Notes: generated by a model from the letters alone, not told the origin. A stretch of DNA of 64,000 nucleotides from JAWVFN01 sp963696625 (GCA_963696625.1 CAVOKZ010000020.1:6533-70532), one strand, 5' to 3'; shown: positions 55,493-64,000, numbered from the stretch's first letter. Numbers and translations: made by a program.

Positions 55493-55848
55493 ACCTCCAC
55501 CTCCTCGGGAAGGTGCTCGCGCGCCCACAGCGCGATCCGCTCCAGCGCCGGAATCAGCGCCTCGCCGCGCGCGGTGAGCGCGTAGCTCACGGCCACCGGC
55601 GGACCCTCCTGCACGCGACGGTCGATCAGCCCCACCGCCGCGAGATCGGCGAGGCGGGAGGAGAGCACCGAGTCGCTGATCCCATCGATCGATCGCGCCA
55701 GCTCGCAGAATCCGGCCGGACCGGAGCGCAGGGCGCCGAGGACGATACCGTTCCAGCGCTTGCCAAGGAAGGCGAAGGCGCGGACAAGGCCAGCGTCGCA
55801 GCGCCCGGGGAAGGATGTGTCGGGGATCCCGTCGGGGGAAAGCGGCAT
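55489..55848 (-). CDS. HxlR-family transcriptional regulator
   Basis: 119 residues. Winged HTH core AFLGKRWNGIVLGALRSGPAGFCELARSIDGISDSVLSSRLADLAAVGLI. HxlR proteins often respond to aldehydes or quinones and control neighbouring redox enzymes. Divergent from the PPOX/LLM cluster. Confidence 0.85.
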   Translation of the reverse strand: MPLSPDGIPDTSFPGRCDAGLVRAFAFLGKRWNGIVLGALRSGPAGFCELARSIDGISDSVLSSRLADLAAVGLIDRRVQEGPPVAVSYALTARGEALIPALERIALWAREHLPEEVEV

Positions 55849-55947
55849 CCTGACAGGAGCTTAGCTGAGGGGAGCAGCTAGTCAATTCATAGTTGCTAGG
55901 TTCTCACGGGTGACTCTTTCTGCCCCTCCGCCCCCGATTCGGAGCTG

Positions 55948-56285
55948 ATGGCTGACGAAGCGGCACCGCTCGGGCCGACCGCCGCCAACCTGCATGGCGT
56001 GCCGGCCGCGATCACCGCCGCGGGCCATCCCCACCTCACCAACCCCCTCTACACCCGGGATCCGCAGCGGCGGCTGGGGCGCGTCTCCACCACGGCGGAC
56101 CGGGTCAAGGGTCGGATCCTGCGGGAGAACCCCGCGCCGCCTCGCATGTATCCGGCGATCACTTCCGGTCCTACGCGGTCGCCGAGTGCGACGGCGAGAC
56201 CTCCGCGGTCGCCGCGAAGCCGGGCGTGCGACTGCGCCCCCGCCGCCTCTGCGGCGTGCTCCTCGAGAGCCCGCGGGGAGCCTGA
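55948..56285 (+). pseudogene. PPOX-class (F420-type) oxidoreductase, frameshifted
   Basis: PHLTNPLYTRDPQRRLGRV, STTADRVKGRILRENP, then a shift near 56,140 to HVSGDHFRSYAVAECDGETSAVAAKPG, a typical pyridoxamine-phosphate-oxidase-like fold. The C terminus stops early at 56,285, shorter than the ~140 residues usual in the family. Either a damaged gene or two sequencing errors. Confidence 0.6.
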
Positions 56286-56288
56286 CTG

Positions 56289-57363
56289 ATGCCCGCGGAG
56301 GGATCGAAGGTCTCGATCGTCGAGCTGGCCACCGTCGCCCCCGGCACGGGCGAGTCGGAGGCGCTGGCCGACGCGCTGGCCACCGCCCGCCACGCCGATC
56401 GGCTTGGCTTTCACCGCGTCTGGTTCGCCGAGCACCACCTCTCGCGCGCCGCGGCCTCGCACCATCCCGAGCTTCCTGATCGCCGCCGCCGGAGTCCAGA
56501 CGACGGGAATCCGGGTCGGCTCCGGGTCGGTCCTGCTCAACAACTACAGCCCCTTCAAGGTCGCCGAAATGTTCCAGCAACTGGAGGCGATGATGCCGGG
56601 GCGAGTCGACCTCGGCCTCGGCCGCGCCACCAGCGGACCGGTGATCGACGCCGCCCTGCGCCAGGACCGCGGCGCCCGGCCCGCCGACGACCACGCGCAG
56701 CGGGTCAGCGAGGTGCTGGCCTGGCTGCACGAGGCCTTCCCCGACGATCACCCGTTCGCCGGCAACCCGCTGACGCCGTCGGTTCCGGGCGTTCCCGAGA
56801 CCTGGCTCTTGGGATCGAGCCCGGGCGGCTATGAGCTGGCCGCGCAGCTGGGCATCGGCTACTCCTTCGCGGCCTTCATCAGGCCGGACGCCGCGGCAGA
56901 GGCCCTGCGAGCCTACCGGCGTGACTTCCGCACCACCGGCCTCGGGCTCGAGAGACCGCGGGCGATGCTCTCGGTCAACGTCGCCGTGGGCGAGGACGCC
57001 GAGCACGCCCGGCGGCTGATCTCCTCCGCCAAGGGCTTCTACGCTCGCTTGGGCCGGCAGGGAGCGGGCGCGCTCATCCCGAGTCCGGAGCAGGCGCTCG
57101 GAGAGCTGGGCGCCGAGCAGGCAGAGGAGCCGACCGCGATCGTCGATGGGCGCTGGCCGCGCTTCGTCGCGGGAGACCAGAACGGGGTCCGCACCACCTT
57201 GGAGCGAATGCTCGAGGAGAGCCAGGCGGACGAGCTGATGGTGCAGAACATGATCGCCGACCCGGCGGAGCGGCGAGCCTCGCATGGGCGAATCGCGGCG
57301 ATCTTCGGCTTGGCCCAGCGAGAGCTCGAAGCTGAAGGCGAGACAGCGCGGACGGCGGCATGA
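56289..57363 (+). CDS. LLM-class flavin-dependent oxidoreductase, one-base frameshift
   Basis: Starts at ATG 56289 (VSIVELATVAPGTGESEALADALATARHADRLGFHRVWFAEHH). One extra base near 56,466 (catcccgagc for catccgagc) shifts the frame; the rest (FLIAAAGVQTTGIRVGSGSVLLNNYSPFKVAE...) continues to 57,363. About 357 residues when corrected. Luciferase-like monooxygenase using FMN or F420; substrate unknown. Confidence 0.82.
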
Positions 57364-58025
57364 GCGCAGGCGCCACCGCCACTCGGATCGAGGTCTGGAG
57401 CGACGTGGTCTGCCCCTGGTGCTATCTGGGCAAGCGGCGGCTCGAGCGGGCCCTCGAGGGTCTCGGGCTCGAGGGCGTCGAGGTCGAGTGGCGGGCATTT
57501 CAGCTGCAGCCGGACGCCCCCGCCTTTGGCGATCCGGGGGCCGGCGCTCCCACCACCGAGCTGCTGCGGGCCCGGGGACTGAGCCCCGACCAGGTGGCGG
57601 AGATGAATGATCGGGTGAGCGCCCTCGCGGCCGAGGAGGGGCTCCGCTACCGGCTCGAGGGCTCGCGCGTGGTCAACACCTTCGACGCCCACCGGCTGAT
57701 CAAGATGGCCGATGTGCTGGGCCTCGCCGACCCTATGGTCGAGCGCCTCTTCCGCGCGCAGCTCGTCGAGGGCCGTCGCGTCGACGACACGGATCTGCTC
57801 GTCGAGCTCGCCGCCGAGGTCGGGGTCGATGACGCCGAGGAGGCCCTGGCGAGCCGAGCGGGCGCCGGCGCGGTGGAAGCGGATCTCGCGGCAGCCCGCG
57901 AGCTGGGCGTCGGCGGCGTCCCCCTCTTCGTCTTCGACCGCCGCCTGGCGCTCTCCGGTGCCCAGCCCGTGGAGGTCTTCGAGCGAGCCCTGAGCGAAAT
58001 CGAACCGAAGGGAGAACCAACATGA
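57360..58025 (+). CDS. DsbA-family oxidoreductase (FrnE-like)
   Basis: 221 residues, ATGA overlap. VWSDVVCPWCYLGKRRLERAL (CPWC), long helical insertion, GGVPLFVFDRRLALSGAQP (cis-Pro). Cytoplasmic FrnE-like thiol oxidoreductase. Next gene overlaps by ATGA. Confidence 0.88.
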   Translation: MSAGATATRIEVWSDVVCPWCYLGKRRLERALEGLGLEGVEVEWRAFQLQPDAPAFGDPGAGAPTTELLRARGLSPDQVAEMNDRVSALAAEEGLRYRLEGSRVVNTFDAHRLIKMADVLGLADPMVERLFRAQLVEGRRVDDTDLLVELAAEVGVDDAEEALASRAGAGAVEADLAAARELGVGGVPLFVFDRRLALSGAQPVEVFERALSEIEPKGEPT

Positions 58026-58528
58026 AGCTTGGAGCCACCCTGCTGCGCCTAGTCGTCGGCGGGCTGTTCGTCGGACACGGCCTGCAAAAGCTGACCGGAC
58101 ACTTCGGCGGCGCGGGCCTCACTGCGACTGGCGAGGCGTTCGAGTCGATGGGCCTGCGGCCTGGCCGCACCAACGCTCTCGCCGCCGGGGCCGCCGAGGC
58201 GAGCGGAGGCGCACTGCTCGCGGCGGGCGCCTGCACTCCCCTCGCCGGGGCGGCGCTGACGGCGACGATGGTCACCGCGATCCAGACCGTGCACGGTCCA
58301 AAAGGCCCGTGGCTGAGCGATGGGGGCTACGAGTACAACCTGGTGCTGATCGCGGCCGTCTTCATGCTCACCGACGCCGGTCCCGGAGACTGGTCGCTCG
58401 ACGGCGCGGTCGGACGCGGGCGCTGGGGTGCGGGCTGGGCCCTGGGCCAGCTCGCGGCGGGCCTGGCCGGCTCCGCCGCGGCGTTGGCGCGCGCACGCCG
58501 AGCACCGAGCGGGCAAGCAACCACGTAG
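58022..58528 (+). CDS. DoxX-family membrane protein
   Basis: 168 residues, four spans. LLRLVVGGLFVGHGLQKLTGHFGG is the DoxX start. In mycobacteria DoxX works with SseA and SodA in redox stress. Last gene of the LLM-DsbA-DoxX operon. Confidence 0.88.
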   Translation: MKLGATLLRLVVGGLFVGHGLQKLTGHFGGAGLTATGEAFESMGLRPGRTNALAAGAAEASGGALLAAGACTPLAGAALTATMVTAIQTVHGPKGPWLSDGGYEYNLVLIAAVFMLTDAGPGDWSLDGAVGRGRWGAGWALGQLAAGLAGSAAALARARRAPSGQATT

Positions 58529-58770
58529 CGATTCATCTCGGCGCAGATCTCGGTCGCGCAAGGCGCGTCGAACTGGGCGCTCAAAAAAAATGTGGGTCAG
58601 GCTCGGGCGCGGCTGCGCGCGCGACATCGGCCCATCCTCTCGCAACGGCTCGAGCCTCCAAGATTCCCGCTGCCGTGTCGCGCTGGAGTTCAACCGATCA
58701 ACCATCGACTGCCTCCGGCGCAGCTGATGTGAAGCCGGCCTGGAGCTGGCCGCTCGGGCGCCGTGATCCC

Positions 58771-59202
58771 TCAGACCGGAGCGCCGTTGGCCGTCAGGTT
58801 CACCTCGATGTTGCCCCGCGTCGCGTTCGAGTACGGGCACACCTTGTGTGCCTCGCGGACCAGTTCGACGGCGGCATCGTCCTCGACCGAAGGCAGGGTC
58901 ACATCGAGCTCGACCGAGAGGACGAAGGTGCGCTCAGGGCCCGGGCTGAGCGAGACCTTGGCGTCGATCGCGACGTCACCGATCTCCTGCTTCACGCGCC
59001 GCGCGACGGCGCCGAGCGCGCCCTCGAAGCAGGCCGCATAGCCGACCGCGAAGAGCTGCTCGGGATTGGTGCCGCCGCCCTGGCCCCCCATCTCGGTCGG
59101 GAGCCGCAGTTCCACCTCGAGCGCCCCGTCGCTGCTCTTGCCGTGTCCCTCGGCGCGCCCTCCGGTGACATGCGCCTCGGCGGTGTAGATGACCTTGCTC
59201 AT
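58771..59202 (-). CDS. ohr: Organic hydroperoxide resistance protein (Ohr/OsmC)
   Basis: 143 residues from ATG 59202. VIYTAEAHVTGGRAEGHGKS, NPEQLFAVGYAACFEGAL (first Cys) and HKVCPYSNATRGNIEV (second Cys) are Ohr signatures. Thiol peroxidase for organic hydroperoxides. Preceded by the Shine-Dalgarno aggagg. Confidence 0.92.
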   Translation of the reverse strand: MSKVIYTAEAHVTGGRAEGHGKSSDGALEVELRLPTEMGGQGGGTNPEQLFAVGYAACFEGALGAVARRVKQEIGDVAIDAKVSLSPGPERTFVLSVELDVTLPSVEDDAAVELVREAHKVCPYSNATRGNIEVNLTANGAPV

Positions 59203-59288
59203 CGGAATCCTCCTGTAGGGCGAAGTGGTTGTGCTACAGACCTTACGGAGGTGAGATCGGCGGCCATCGCCGCGGCCTCGCCGGGCAT

Positions 59289-59352
59289 CGGCACCTACGC
59301 CATGTGGGGTCATACGCCATGTGGGGTCAGGTCTTGCATCCGACATTCGGGC
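59289..59352 (+). repeat. REP-like sequence, second copy, with short tandem
   Basis: acgccatgtggggtca occurs twice in a row, then the 34 bases from 59,319 repeat the left part of the hairpin at 28,332 exactly. Here the right arm is missing. It lies at the broken 5' end of an NTF2-like gene. Confidence 0.7.
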
Positions 59353-59354
59353 GC

Positions 59355-59544
59355 CCCGCTGTGTACGAAGGCCACGACGGGATCAGAGACTTCTACGCCG
59401 AGGTGATGGAGGCGCGGCAGCGGTCTCGAGCTCGACCGGCGCAGCGCGATGGTCGGGCACATCGACGACGGCAAGGCGCTCTCCGTCGTCTTCTTCCGCG
59501 ATCCTGATGCCGCTCTCGCGACTACCGGCGGCAACGACGACTGA
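59355..59544 (+). pseudogene. SnoaL/NTF2-like gene fragment
   Basis: VYEGHDGIRDFYAEVMEA, then a frame change, and LELDRRSAMVGHIDDGKALSVVFFRDPDAA to a stop at 59,544. The 5' part is missing and replaced by the REP-like repeat. About 60 residues remain. Confidence 0.6.
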
Positions 59545-59554
59545 GGAGGCACAC

Positions 59555-59759
59555 ATGACCAGAGAGGCCCCAACCGATTCCGGGCAGACTGCCACCGCTC
59601 GTAGGGCGCTCGAGGACGTCTGCTCCGGCAGGCACCTGGAGCAGATCCCCGACGTCTACCACCCGGAGTTCGTCGATCACGTCAATGCCCTCGAGTACCG
59701 GGGCCACGACGGGGCTCGCCGCTCAGTGGCGCGCTACTTGGAGCTGTTTCCCGACCCTC
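59555..59759 (+). pseudogene. SnoaL-like protein, 3' truncated
   Basis: ATG 59555 behind ctgaggaggc. LEDVCSGRHLEQIPDVYHPEFVDHVNALEYRGHDGARRSVARYLELFPDP is the first half of a SnoaL-like polyketide-cyclase fold. Similarity ends at about 59,759, where an unrelated reading frame begins. Confidence 0.6.
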
Positions 59760-59837
59760 TCACTTGCCTGGACCGTAGTGCTGGGCGCCGCCGCGATGCT
59801 GGTCCTGCGCCGGGCGCTCGGCAGGCGAGGGCAGTGA
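59760..59837 (+). pseudogene. C-terminal end of an unidentified membrane protein
   Basis: SLAWTVVLGAAAMLVLRRALG and a short tail to a stop at 59,837: one membrane helix with a basic end. It joins directly to the broken SnoaL-like gene, so a deletion or misjoin lies at ~59,760. Confidence 0.45.
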
Positions 59838-59906
59838 CCGAGAGGCTGATCGCGGCCGCCCGGCGACTGCTCGAGGCAGCGGTCGCGATGATCGATACTG
59901 GTTGCT

Positions 59907-61274
59907 ATGGCTGAGATCCTGGTCACGCTCGCCGGCGCCGCTCTGATCGCGGCCCTGGCCTGGTTCTTCTTCGGCTCTCGCGCCGCGCGCGCAGTCGAGC
60001 TTCGCGGCAACCGTCAGGAGCTCGAGATTACGGTCAAGGGCGGCTACAGCCCGAACCTTATCCGCGCCCGCCAGGGCGTACCGCTGCGTCTCGTCTTCGA
60101 TCGCCAGGAGTCGGGCGATTGCACCTCGCGCGTCGTCTTCCCGGACCTCGGGATAAGCCGCTCGTTGGCGCCCTTTGCCCGCACCACGGTCGACTTCACG
60201 CCTGATCACAGCGGCGAGTTCGACTTCGCCTGCGGCATGAACATGGTCCACGGCACGCTTTTGGTCGAGCCCGATCGCGCCATCGGCAGCGGGGCCGCAC
60301 CGGGCGACGGCGCCGCCATCTCCGCCGACGCCGCCCCGCAGGGCGTCGCCGAGGCAGTCGGGGTTGGGCCAACGCGTGGGGTCGCCGAGGCGGCCGAGGT
60401 CGAGCTCGCGCTTCGGCCCGGTGGCATCAGCTGCGCTTCCTGTGTGGGGACGATCGAGTCGGCGCTGCTGGCCCTGCCGGGGGTCGACCGGGCGGCGGTG
60501 AACATGGGCACCGAGCGGGTGACCGTCGATTACGATCCGGAGCAGGTCACGGTGCAGGACCTGGGCGGGGCGATCACCGGCGCCGGCTACCGGCTGCTCG
60601 AGGACGGAGAGGCGGTGGGAAAGGGGGAGGACCCGGGTGACGCAGAGGCCGCGGCGAGGCGCGGGGAGATCTCCGACCTGACCCGCCGCGTCACCCTCGG
60701 GGCCGTGCTGACGGCGCCGGTGTTGTTCGCGGTAATGGCCACTGACGTCTTCGGCGTCAGCTGGGTGCCTGACATCCTGCTCAACCGTTGGGTCCAGCTC
60801 GCGCTGATCACCCCGGTGATGCTCTACACGGGCTGGCCGATCCACCGCACCGGATGGCTCAGCCTGCGTCACCGGAGCGCCGACATGAACACCCTGATCA
60901 CGATTGGCTCGACCGCCGCGTTCAGCTACAGCCTCTTCGTGACCCTCTTCCCCGGCCTCTTGCCCAGCGACCTGCGCGATGTCTACTACGAGGCGGTCGG
61001 CACGATCCTCACGCTGATCCTGCTCGGCAGGCTGCTCGAGGTCCGCGCCAAGGCGGGGACCGGCGAGGCGATCCGTCAGCTGATCGGCCTCCAGGCCAAG
61101 ACCGCGCGCATCATCCGCCACGGTGCCGAGCAGGAGATCCCCGTGGAGGAGGTCGCCCCGGGAGATATCGTTGCGGTCCGCCCCGGCGAGAAGGTCCCGG
61201 TTGACGGTGAGCTGACCGAGGGACGCTCGACGCTGGATGAGTCGATGGTCACCGGGGAGTCACTGCCGGTCACA
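59907..61274 (+). CDS. Copper-type P-ATPase with cupredoxin and HMA domains, 3' end lost
   Basis: ATG 59907. Membrane anchor (LVTLAGAALIAALAWFFFG), cupredoxin-like domain (LEITVKGGYSPNLIRA ... FDFACGMNMVHG with Cys/Met/His ligands), HMA domain with GGISCASCVGTIE (CxxC), then P-type ATPase spans and the actuator domain ending DESMVTGESLPVTA. The phosphorylation (DKTG) and ATP-binding domains are missing because the sequence runs into adapter-like DNA at 61,275. CopA-like copper exporter. Confidence 0.82.
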
Positions 61275-61289
61275 GCAATACGTAACTGA
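61275..61289. other. Nanopore adapter-like sequence 1 (chimeric junction)
   Basis: GCAATACGTAACTGA is identical to the start of the Oxford Nanopore ligation adapter bottom strand (recalled, not searched). It falls inside the ATPase gene exactly where homology ends. Confidence 0.85.
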
Positions 61290-61504
61290 GCCAAGGCGCA
61301 GAAACATGGCGGCGAAGCGCACGCCGTCGAAGCGCGACAGGTTCGGCCAAGGCTTCGGCGGGCGCGATCACATAGTAGGCGGGCACTGCGAGTCCGGAAT
61401 GAGGCAGGCTGATGGCCACCAGACGGGCGCCCTGGCGCACGAATTCGGCGAGCGCCTCGCGTACCGCGCGCTCGGTGCCGGGGTTGAGGCCGGCGCCGAA
61501 ATAT
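61290..61504 (-). pseudogene. gatA: gatA fragment (foreign, chimeric segment)
   Basis: The minus strand reads VREALAEFVRQGARLVAISLPHSGLAVPAYYVIAPAEA, the C-terminal region of glutamyl-tRNA amidotransferase subunit A as in Proteobacteria, then loses frame. Bounded on both sides by adapter-like sequences. Confidence 0.75.
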
Positions 61505-61547
61505 AGCAATACGCTGAACGAAGTAAAAAAAAAAAAAAAAAAAAAAA
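61505..61547. other. Adapter-like sequence 2 followed by 23 A
   Basis: AGCAATACGCTGAACGAAGT equals the adapter with three bases (TAA) missing, followed by a run of 23 A (61,525-61,547). Such a homopolymer is otherwise absent from this GC-rich window. Confidence 0.85.
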
Positions 61548-61801
61548 GGTTATTGCTTGATGACGCCGGCGTGCGGGCCGGCGTTTGCCGGGACGGGTTG
61601 TGCGATTCGCGGAGAAGGGTCGAGCAGCATGAACCGCGTGGAGTGCAATGGGCGTTCCGTGACGCGTCGCATGAATGTCGCCGTCTTGGACGCCTCGACG
61701 ACGCACCGTCTGCACCCTGCGCATCGTTTGCGCCGAGCGACCGACTCCGCGCGACCGACGCCGATTCCCCTGCCCGGCGACGGTCCCGACGCGCCGCTCC
61801 T
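61548..61801. other. Unassigned chimeric segment
   Basis: Contains cgccggcgtgcgggccggcg, a hairpin-capable repeat, and no recognisable protein. Lies between two adapter-like sequences. Confidence 0.5.
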
Positions 61802-61823
61802 AGCAAGACCAACCTGAACGAAG
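61802..61823. other. Adapter-like sequence 3 (degraded)
   Basis: agcaagacc...ctgaacgaag resembles the adapter with several errors. The same degraded form recurs at 63,408. Confidence 0.65.
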
Positions 61824-61825
61824 AC

Positions 61826-62040
61826 ATGGCCGTGCAGATGCTGACGGCGCTTCACGGTCGCCCTGATCCTGATCCAGCACGGCAAGGGCGCCGACATGGG
61901 CGCGGCTTTCGCAGCGGCAGCTCGGCAGCAGCAGCCTGTTCGGCGAGCGGCAGCGCCAACTTCTGTCGCGCACCACCGCCGTGCTGGCGGCCGTGTTCTT
62001 CGCGGCGACCTTGCTGCGGCCTATTTCGGCAACCTGCGCG
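61826..62040 (+). pseudogene. secG: secG fragment with frameshifts (foreign)
   Basis: Pieces in different frames, ALILIQHGKGADMGAAF and a hydrophobic end (TTAVLAAVFFAATLLAAYFGN-like when corrected), identify preprotein translocase subunit SecG of the proteobacterial type. Confidence 0.65.
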
Positions 62041-62176
62041 CGCCGGAGGGGCAGCGTGCTGGGTAGCGGGCCGCGACGATGGCACCGGCGCCGGCGGCGG
62101 CCGCGTCCGGTGCCGCCGCGCAGATCCCCCGGAGCATGTAACGAACGGTGCCGCAGAAGCATCGCCACGTATTGCT

Positions 62177-62725
62177 GTCACTGGAGCTTCCAGCGGTATC
62201 GATGAGGAGCCCGAGGTCGCGATGTCGCTGCCGCTCGGCGCGGGCCGGATGACCCGAGAGTGGCTCTCTGAGGATCCGCCGGGCCGCCGGCGGGTGGCGA
62301 TGCTGCGGGACTGGCTGTCCACCGAGCTGTCCGAGTCCGGTGCGGTGATGCAGGCGGCGGGCACGCCGGATCTGGCGGTCGCGACCTCGAAGACGTTCCG
62401 TTCGCTGGCCAGGCTCACCGGGGCGGCCCCTTCGGGCGAGGGACCCCGGGTGAAGCGGACGCTGACCGCAACCGGTCTCCGACAGCTGATTGCGTTCATC
62501 TCTAGGATGACAACGGCCGACAGAGCAGAGTTGGAAGGGGTGAGTGCCGAATGGGCGCCACAGATCGTGGCGGGCGCATTGGTAGCTGAGGCGAGCATGC
62601 GGGCGTTAGGTGTCGAGACGGTACGGATTTGTCCCTGGGCGTTGCGGGAAGGCCTGATTCTCCGGAAACTCGACAGTGAAGCGGACGGAACCGCCCTGGT
62701 CGAGACCACCCCTGCCACTCTCTGA
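62177..62725 (+). pseudogene. Ppx/GppA phosphatase fragment (foreign actinobacterial type)
   Basis: SGIDEEPEVAMSLPLGAGRMTREWL..., LRQLIAFISRMTTADRAEL, IVAGALVAEASMRALGVE, CPWALREGLILRKLDSEADG match the C-terminal part of mycobacterial-type exopolyphosphatase. One long open frame to 62,725, but no proper N terminus. Confidence 0.75.
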
Positions 62726-62779
62726 GGGGAAGAACGAACGCAGAACCGAACGAGAACACCGCAATCCGGCCGATATCCG

Positions 62780-63405
62780 TGGCGGAGCTGCTCGCCAGGA
62801 ACGGATCGATCGGATCCCCCGGCGCCGAGCGGTCCCCGGCCTGCTGGCCAACACCTTCGCCTGGCCCTGGGGGTGGGGCTGGGGGTCACCCTGCTGGGGG
62901 TGAGCCTGGCCTGGCTCACCGCCGCCTGCGACTTTCCCGGGGGCGGCGTTTCTTTTCCTGGGCGCTGCTGCTGCCCCTGGCGGTTCCCGCCTACGTCACC
63001 GCCTTCGTCTACGTGGCCCTGCTGGATTTCACCGGGCCGGTGCAGACCTGGCTGCGGAGGTGGCCGGCGGGCCGGTGGCCGTTCCCCCCATCCGTTCGGC
63101 GGCGGGGTGATCGGGGTGATGAAGCCTTGCCCTCTATCGACGTCTATCTCCTGGCCCGCAACGCCTTCCTCACCCAGGGCTGCGGGCCCTGGAGGCGGCC
63201 CAGTCCCTGGGCTACGGCCGGGTGGCCGGCTTCTTCAAGGGTCTCCGGCCCTGCCCATGGCGCGGCCCTGGATCATGGGGGGGCTGATGCTGGCCCTGAT
63301 GGAAACCCTGGCGGACTTCGGCACCGTGGCGGTGTTCAACTACGACACCTTCACCACCGCCATCTACAAGACCTGGTTGGCTCGTTCCTCCAGGGGGCGT
63401 CCCAG
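62780..63405 (+). pseudogene. Iron ABC transporter permease fragment (FbpB-like, foreign)
   Basis: Frames alternate: WALLLPLAVPAYVTAFVYVALLDFTGPVQTWLRR, then LARNAFLTQG, PMARPWIMGGLMLALMETLADFGTVAVFNYDTFTTAIYKTW. Typical of Fe(III) ABC permeases of Proteobacteria, with many indels as in uncorrected long reads. Confidence 0.7.
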
Positions 63406-63407
63406 CT

Positions 63408-63430
63408 AGCAAGACCGACCTGAACGAAGT
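63408..63430. other. Adapter-like sequence 4 (degraded)
   Basis: agcaagaccg...ctgaacgaagt, almost the same degraded form as at 61,802, followed by an A-rich stretch (aaaagaacaaaaac). Marks the junction between permease and tuf fragments. Confidence 0.7.
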
Positions 63431-63439
63431 AAAAGAACA

Positions 63440-63730
63440 AAAACATGTCCAGGTCGCCGAAGAACGGCGTGTGGCGCCCGCCCTCTTCCTTGCTCAGCAC
63501 GTAGACTCGCCGCGTCGACTTCGTGTGCGGCGTGATCGAGCCCGGCTTCGCGATCACCTGCCCGCGCTCGATGCCTCGTCCTTGTCCTCCGCGCACACAC
63601 CCACGTTGTCCCCTCGCCCGCCCCTCGTCCAGCAGCTTGTGGAACATCTCCACGCCCGTGATGACCGTCTTCGCGTCGGCTGGATCCCGACGATCTCCAT
63701 CTTCCTCGCCCGTCTTCACCCGCCCGCGCT
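63440..63730 (-). pseudogene. tuf: Elongation factor Tu fragment (foreign)
   Basis: The minus strand gives VITGVEMFHKLLDEGRA, ERGQVIAKPGSITPHTK and VYVLSKEEGGRHTPFF, EF-Tu domain 2, with indels. Confidence 0.8.
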
Positions 63731-63734
63731 CCAC

Positions 63735-64000
63735 GGCGGCCCGTTCGCCGAACATCGCGCACGGCTGCAACTCGGTGATCGCGAACCAGAGCGCCCTCAA
63801 GCTGGTCGACGACGTGGTGACCGAGGCCGGCTTTGTCGACCTGGGCGCCGAGAAATTCCTCGACATCAAGTGCCGCAAGACGGGGCTGCGGCCGAACGCG
63901 ACGGTGATCGTGGCGACGGTGCGCGCATTGAAATACCACGGCGGCGTTGACGTTAAGGAGGTGAACAAGGAGAACCTCGCGGCGCTCAAGAAAAGGGCCT
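63735..64000 (+). pseudogene. fhs: Formate-tetrahydrofolate ligase fragment (foreign)
   Basis: NIAHGCNSVIANQSALKLVDD, VTEAGFVDLGAEKFLDIKCRK, VIVATVRALKYHGGVD is the central region of formyltetrahydrofolate synthetase; it runs off the window end. Confidence 0.78.

Noticed and set aside
58529..58770. Possible small ORF between doxX and ohr
   Set aside because: Only overlapping shadow frames; an A8 run and nothing recognisable.
61412..62725. 437-residue ORF joining several parts
   Set aside because: It crosses an adapter-like sequence and a 23-A run; only the ppx-like 3' part is a real coding fragment.

Overview
The window comes from a very GC-rich actinobacterium, most likely a Thermoleophilia (Solirubrobacterales-like) lineage. 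This rests on the gene order recN-steA-steB/mctB-(glycosyltransferase)-pyrG-(peptidase, DUF3866)-nudix-xerD, which parallels the recN-Rv1697-mctB-pyrG-Rv1700-xerD block of Mycobacterium. Further support comes from the c-di-AMP riboswitches in front of cell-wall hydrolases, the F420-type oxidoreductases and the many GTG/TTG starts with 1-4 bp stop/start overlaps. The sequence has the character of a draft assembly made from long, indel-prone reads. Many otherwise good genes, including the essential dnaG, carry a single one-base frameshift, and the last ~2.7 kb is a patchwork joined by sequences that match the Oxford Nanopore ligation adapter.

Layout. 1-24.3 kb is core genome: DNA repair and recombination (recN, xerD, mutM, recO), division/envelope proteins (SteA, SteB, a PNPT-type glycosyltransferase), pyrG, dgt, dnaG, oxidoreductases, two glycosyltransferases, lipoproteins and tRNA-Asn. 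A short interspersed repeat sits at four gene junctions in the first 13 kb. At 24,318 a complete tRNA-Met(CAU) begins an accessory region. Three further copies of a tRNA-Met 3' half lie at 31.1, 37.4 and 43.7 kb in the same orientation, so 24.4-43.7 kb looks like three tandem integrations into one tRNA gene whose integrases are gone.

Segment I (24.4-31.2 kb) carries a two-gene module, a GHKL (MORC/Hsp90-type) ATPase translationally coupled to a protein with a HEPN ribonuclease-like motif. It also holds a truncated IS256-type transposase, a MazF toxin-antitoxin pair and a DUF2283 gene pair in a ~730 bp cassette. That cassette is repeated in inverted orientation just across the first attachment remnant. 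Segment II (31.2-37.4 kb) holds prfC, a MerR regulator, an RNase J and a DUF11-type secreted protein. Segment III (37.4-43.7 kb) is a cell-envelope set: secreted proteins, a Crp-type regulator, an M23 endopeptidase, an RlpA-like protein and an NlpC/P60-like hydrolase. The last two hydrolase loci each follow a ydaO-type c-di-AMP riboswitch.

43.8-61.3 kb mixes metabolic and stress genes: a flippase-like membrane protein, a flavin disulfide reductase and a peroxiredoxin-like protein. An ECF sigma/anti-sigma pair is divergent from a four-gene operon of thioredoxin, Tes-like radical SAM enzyme, methyltransferase and SRPBCC protein. Then come NrtS, a decayed RelE-type TA pair, an HxlR/F420/DsbA/LLM/DoxX redox cluster, Ohr, and a cupredoxin-HMA-P-type copper ATPase cut off by the first adapter remnant. 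From 61,275 to the end the sequence consists of unrelated fragments (gatA, secG, ppx, fbpB-like permease, tuf, fhs) and should not be read as this organism's genome.
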